From contig JAUJYN010000067.1 of assembly GCA_030737835.1 (NCBI GenBank), positions 1-64,000 on the forward strand: a stretch of DNA of 64,000 nucleotides, read 5' to 3'. Below are positions 59,537 to 64,000 of the stretch, in pieces. The position numbers and the translations under genes were made by a program. Each line of letters begins with the position of its first letter. Position 1 is the stretch's first letter. The DNA comes from Acorus gramineus (lineage: Eukaryota > Streptophyta > Magnoliopsida > Acorales > Acoraceae). The notes under the pieces are model-generated. The model saw only the letters and a list, made by a program, of their open reading frames with translations, was not told the DNA's origin and did not search any database.

Positions 59537-61200
59537 ATGTCATCGAACTTGACAAAAGCGTCCAGTGTTAAATGTAAGTTGTCTCCGCGCCTTCCTGCAC
59601 ATTTGGGTTGCTGTTCGACTAATCGCGTCGCAGTGACACCGGATACGGATGGGGCTCACCTACACGAAGACTGCCAATACGCCTTACCGTCCCCTCAAAG
59701 CGAGCATTTCCCTGTAGGGAAGAGGAAGCGTCAGACAGATAGGAGTCAAGGCATTGTAGACGAGGAACCGCAAGCCAAACACAGGCGACTGAACACCAAC
59801 GCTACTTCGGACGACTCATTTTCGTCGGTCGTCGCACAGGAGGGTCCGATTCGACACTGGATAGAGAATGGGCAGCAGTGGCCAACTATTTCGGAGAACG
59901 TCTCGACGATGGATCGACGTCCACGCTCACAGAAGCGATCATTATCCGCATCGACCGGCCGTAGGCAATCGAGCTCGGGTAGCGGTTCCATGAGATGGTG
60001 GAGTCGCCAGCATGCCAGTTTCCTGCGTGAAGGCGGACTGATCATGGATGAGAAAGCAGAAATCACGATTACAGAAGACAGCGAGGAGCTCTGCCGTCAA
60101 ATCTTGCAGTGGGAAGAGGAGCTACCGGATGAATGGCGCTTTCAGCAAGACAACTATCTGAAAGTTCTTGAGAGACTGAGTTGTCGCAATGAACGACGAA
60201 TAGAAAGAGACATTCCTCCATAATTTCCCCCTCTGCGGAATTACTCTATGAACAAGGTCACGTTGACTTAGAGCATATCCATGAAGGGCTCGATGCGGAA
60301 TGGCGCAATTGTACGACTCTATCTGGGCCGAAGCCGAGACCGGACGGTACTTATGGAGTATCCTGGCACGTCTTCACCGATGAAGAGAAGCAGTATCTAG
60401 AAATCGTGAAGACGGCCGCGTGTGAGGGTTTCGTCTTCCCATTCCACGTTCGTCAGGCCAAAAGCTCCGAAGGCCCGATGGAACAAGCGGAGCTTCAAGC
60501 GATGCACAGCGCCAGCGTTGCAGTGAGTACCATGGTCGACCTCTACGAAAGCATTTCCGCATCCGAAGAGCTGGATCGACAAGTGTTGGCTTTTTCGACT
60601 TCCCATAACCATAAGATGGTGCGCATATTCGCTCACTTTCCCATGTTCGATGGGATCAGGCAGACCTTCCATCGTCGGCTTCTCTTTGAAACGGAGCTAA
60701 CATCCTTAACTTCCGACTGGAGCAGACCGTACAAGATTACGCTGGGCATCTGGAAACATTTCTACCCACAACACCTTCGCAGAATCCAAGATGCCCTAGC
60801 CAGACAGCCAGTCCGCGTACTGGACTCTTCAACAATACCACTTGGATCGGAAGGAGCGCTAGCAGGTGGCGTCGTCAGCAATGTGTCTTCACAAGAAGAG
60901 AGTCAATCCAAGAAAGCTTCGTTGTCATCGACTGTGCTATTGAAGGAGGAGAATGAAAGGTTGAGGGATGAGATCCGGATCCAAACACAAAGCCAGCAAG
61001 AGTTGACGAAGCAGGTGGAAGAGCAGAAGGAGGAATTTCGCAAACACATTCTGATACTGGAGCATGAGCTGAAGCAACAAACTGAACAAAACAAGGAACA
61101 GGTGAGGCAACAAGCAGAACAACACAAGGAGCAAATGGAGCAGCAGAGACGTATTCTGGAACTCCTTCAGAATACAACAGGACAGTCAAATGAGACATAA
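59537..61200 (+). pseudogene. DUF7924-type protein with C-terminal coiled coil, one frame break
   Basis: ATG 59537; likely 60-bp intron 59574-59633 (GTAAGT, CTAAT, CAG). A basic Ser-rich N-terminus (VGKRKRQTDRS) precedes the domain: ITITEDSEELCRQILQWEEE, ERRIERDIPP, then after a one-base frame change near 60220, SPSAELLYEQGHVDLEHI, PKPRPDGTYGVSW, FVFPFHVRQAKSSEG, DRQVLAFSTSHNHKMVRIFA and IWKHFYPQHLRRIQDAL. This is the fungal domain I know as DUF7924, a PD-(D/E)XK-like family. Where relatives have a Glu-x-Lys in the FPF....K strand, this gene has Gln-Ala-Lys, so nuclease activity is doubtful. The last 80 residues are a Gln/Glu coiled coil (LLKEENERLRDEI). Function of the family is unknown. Confidence 0.75.
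59574..59633 (+). other. Intron of the DUF7924-type gene
   Basis: 60 bases, GTAAGT...CGCAG with GACTAATC as branch point. Its length is a multiple of three, so the unspliced frame also stays open. Confidence 0.65.
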
Positions 61201-63799
61201 ACCTAGGATATTCGCTCCTCAATCTGTTCAGCTTCACGTAGCTCTGCTCGAGGATCGTCCCAATACCGAAGAACGATTAAGACTCGCTAAGCTCAGCAAG
61301 ATCTGCTCGACTTTGTTCAGCACGAGCTTAATCAGCAGATGAATATTGCTCTTTGACAAAACTTATTCAAATACAGTCCACCGGTAACGAGTACAGAAAG
61401 TTGGCTTGCAGTTTCAATTTACATATCGTCTGTTGAATGTTCGCACAAAAGTCTTGATGAGTTCAACAACAGGGGATGACCATTGCTGTCAGCTTTCTAA
61501 TCCATGAGATAAATTGCGCACAGCATTGACGTGCACCCGAGAAAGACTTTGATCGCGCAAACCGACCGACCAACTAACGAGGCGTGGTGTCACCTTGGAT
61601 GGAGCCATAGTGACCGACTAGCTCATCTCATGTGTTTCCGATCATGCCGACACGTATCTTTGAAAACTCTTTGCGCTTTCCTCGAGCAAGCTAGGCGGAT
61701 CTTCTACTATCCGTTCAGAACGTCGGTACATCTGTCCCTAGCTCCAAAGGCATGGGTTCATCCTTATCCTGTTATGATCTCTGACGATGAACATGCTTCG
61801 CGACTGTTGATCCGGCTCGGTACTAATTCGCCCTGTAACATCCCATGACAACACAGTCCGTAAAAGAGACACCAAACGCTTTAATGGCAGCAACGACGGC
61901 TAAGCTACACAGTCACCATCACCACCACCAACCCTATGCGAATCACAACACTCATGTACATTCCTGACCTCGGACTTTCTTCGTAAACATTTTGGAGCGA
62001 CTAATATCACATTTCAACGACATGAGTTGTTATGTAGTTCAAAATGTAGATCAATCGGTGAAATGAAAAGCCGAGGCTCGCTTCATCGTTCCCTCGACTG
62101 CCACAGATTTCCAAAGCGGATATCGAATGTATTTAGAATGAGGACTGTACGAGTACTTGAACGGGATGACTAGCTGCTACCCACGAGTGCTCTGAGCACG
62201 AATGATGATGTTGAAATATGCGATCGTCCGTTGCGGGCTGCTCAGGCCGTCGCCGTCGCCATTTCCACTTTCATTCGTCCAGTCATCATGTCTTGTCTAC
62301 ATCTGTCAACCGCCATCTCCATCCGCCAAGTTGTGCTAGAAGATAGGCATGGGTTTAAATTGCAGTGACTTCGAATCGAGAAACTGTATGTCCTGCTGGT
62401 TGGCTGATGGTCGGCGGACACTGACTGGTGTCGAGGAGGAGGGGGAGGAGCAGGTTTGCGTGTCACGCATTCAGCTCAAACAAACGTTCGTACCTACTAG
62501 CTTGTAGGCACATTCTTGACATCGTCCACCTACCGCCTCAGCACGACCTGAAGCCCATTCATGATATGATACACAGCCTAGATGCCAGATGAAGAGATTA
62601 CATGAGAGCGCTTTGGACTACCCGATGCAAGAGCGTCATCGCGTTGGAAAGCAGTTCAGTAGAATGAATGAATGCAGCGTAGAAACGGTGTCTTGACCCA
62701 GTGTGAAGATGCCATAAGGAATGTGCCAGTGTTCAATGAGTCATGGAGCGATTGTAACTACATACTGAATGCTGATTACTGCTGGCATTCATGGACGGAT
62801 CAGATTCGCGGATGTGGGTGTCGTCACTCGACCGTGTTATCAGCGCTGTATGTCATCAGCGCTACCGGGAGCATACCTGAACGACATGCGTATCGCCGTC
62901 TTCTATAACCATGCTTGCCTATTGAAACCACCACATCGAAAACCGTCTCAACTCATCAGCCATCGCTACTTCATACACCGTCATTCGTGCTTTAGTGAGA
63001 GAGACAACGTTGCAATACTCTTGAGTATAAGTCTGCTGCTCAGTAGAGCGTTTGCTTTGCGGCACTTGTTGGAAAAGGCTGATGTTCTCAGTCGTAGGCG
63101 CCGGGTATGATGACGTGAGAATAATTAGTCCATGTGTTCGTGTAGTCGGTGACTGTAGTTTGTGATGTGGAAAGGTTCTGTGCCACGCAATGTGAACACC
63201 AATCTGCAAAAGACAGTATCACAATGGTATATCGGGCAAGAATTGCCAGGACTACTCAAGAGACATATCCGTATTCTAGGAAGAACTCCGCAATGGTTTT
63301 TTGGTGCTACGGATGCGAAAGCTTCAACACACCCAGGTTCGCTCTTGCGTCGTCTCGTAAAAGAAGTCATACTGCTACTGAGGTCTTCATCGTCACCTAG
63401 CTTGACCAAGGACAGATCTCGGAGTCTGCAATGAAGTAGATGGAAAGATCTTTAGTAATCATCGATCGTACCCTGCTTTTGCGGTGGAGGGAAACGGCCG
63501 ACGATCCACCCAAAAGTCTGGCATGCTGCAAGCAAACGCTGTTCACTTACTAATTGCTACCTTATGATATCAATAACTCGTATGTACTCGAACTTGAACC
63601 CGAACTCTGACCATGACTGTCTTCCATGTGGTCATAGGGACTGAGTGTCTGCCAGAGCTGAATGTGTTTCTCGACGGCGCATCTGATGGAAGTCGCATGT
63701 ATACACCCATAGACTTTTGAACCCGTTGACTCATAGGCGACGATCTGACCGCTTATACTCTCAGTTACCTTAACATATCCGCTTCCGGTCTGCATCAGT
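61201..63799. other. Gene-poor stretch
   Basis: About 2.6 kb without a recognised gene, repeat or RNA. A short CAC/CCA run lies near 61915-61937. Confidence 0.4.
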
Positions 63800-64000
63800 C
63801 TATGTGTCGGAGTACTTCCTCTTCCTAGGCCCTTGCTCAGCAGTGTTGGGACCTTCGAACGCTTCGAGATGCTGCGCTCCTCCAATGCTGTTCTCTAACT
63901 TTCGAACCATCTTCTCCACTTGACCAAGCCTTTGACAAAGTTTTTGCTCAACCTCTTCTAGACGTTGCTCTATTTGCTGATTTACCCTGCCTTGTTCATC
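63800..64000 (-). CDS. C-terminal end of a coiled-coil protein, cut by the window edge
   Basis: The minus strand is open from the right edge to TAG at 63800, 66 residues: QIEQRLEEVEQKLCQRLGQV (heptad coiled coil), then EKMVRKLENSIGG and a basic end (PRKRKYSDT) like a nuclear signal. The pattern is like the coiled-coil tail of the DUF7924-type gene at 59537, but the domain itself would be outside the window, so family membership is a guess. Confidence 0.6.
   Translation of the reverse strand, partial: DEQGRVNQQIEQRLEEVEQKLCQRLGQVEKMVRKLENSIGGAQHLEAFEGPNTAEQGPRKRKYSDT

Noticed and set aside
62242-63434. Short overlapping frames in the right-hand gene-poor stretch
   Set aside because: No recognisable motif and overlapping on both strands.

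Overview
The window is a chromosome end of a filamentous ascomycete, most likely a Dothideomycete. It opens in a telomere array at base 1. Genes have short 41-66 bp introns with CTAAC/CTGAT-like branch points, and the gene families are typical fungal subtelomere families: telomere-linked RecQ helicase, HET/NACHT/NB-ARC immune receptors, PNP_UDP, F-box-ankyrin, fungal PD-(D/E)XK and DUF7924. No tRNA, rRNA or CRISPR array was seen. Species cannot be read from the sequence.

Layout. 1-82: telomere with the unit TTACCC on the + strand (G strand GGGTAA), not the canonical CCCTAA/TTAGGG. 89-4256: a telomere-linked helicase (minus strand) cut by the telomere inside its helicase domain. 4.7-12 kb: PNP_UDP-domain protein, HNH nuclease and an intact HET-NB-ARC-TPR receptor. 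12.7-19.5 kb: BTB gene with one slip, a helicase fossil, a solo LTR, and a HET-NACHT-ankyrin-SPRY receptor with several frame breaks and very uniform 99-bp repeats. 20.9-22 kb: a second HNH gene followed by a TPR scrap, echoing the first HNH/receptor pair. 22.5-28.8 kb: broken J-like gene, second solo LTR, a membrane/secreted protein, a three-exon small secreted protein and a small membrane protein. 29-36 kb: gene scraps (DUF3405, HET), a protein kinase, a Cys-rich small protein, and broken PD-(D/E)XK and Ulp1 genes. 36.6-45 kb: broken F-box-ankyrin gene and two caspase-fold genes that lack the catalytic histidine. 45.6-54 kb: BAH gene, coiled-coil gene, intact ankyrin gene. 56-64 kb: FHA-kinase, a DUF7924 gene with coiled-coil tail, and the end of another coiled-coil gene running off the right edge.

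Reading the whole: this is a receptor-and-executioner neighbourhood. Two NLR-type receptors with homogenised repeats, a PNP_UDP module usually found as an NLR N-terminus, nucleases, kinases and caspase-like proteins sit together, and many have lost catalytic residues or reading frame. Two dispersed short repeat families lie just upstream of several of these genes. The high number of single-base frame breaks is either real subtelomeric decay or long-read assembly error, and this affects every pseudogene call below.
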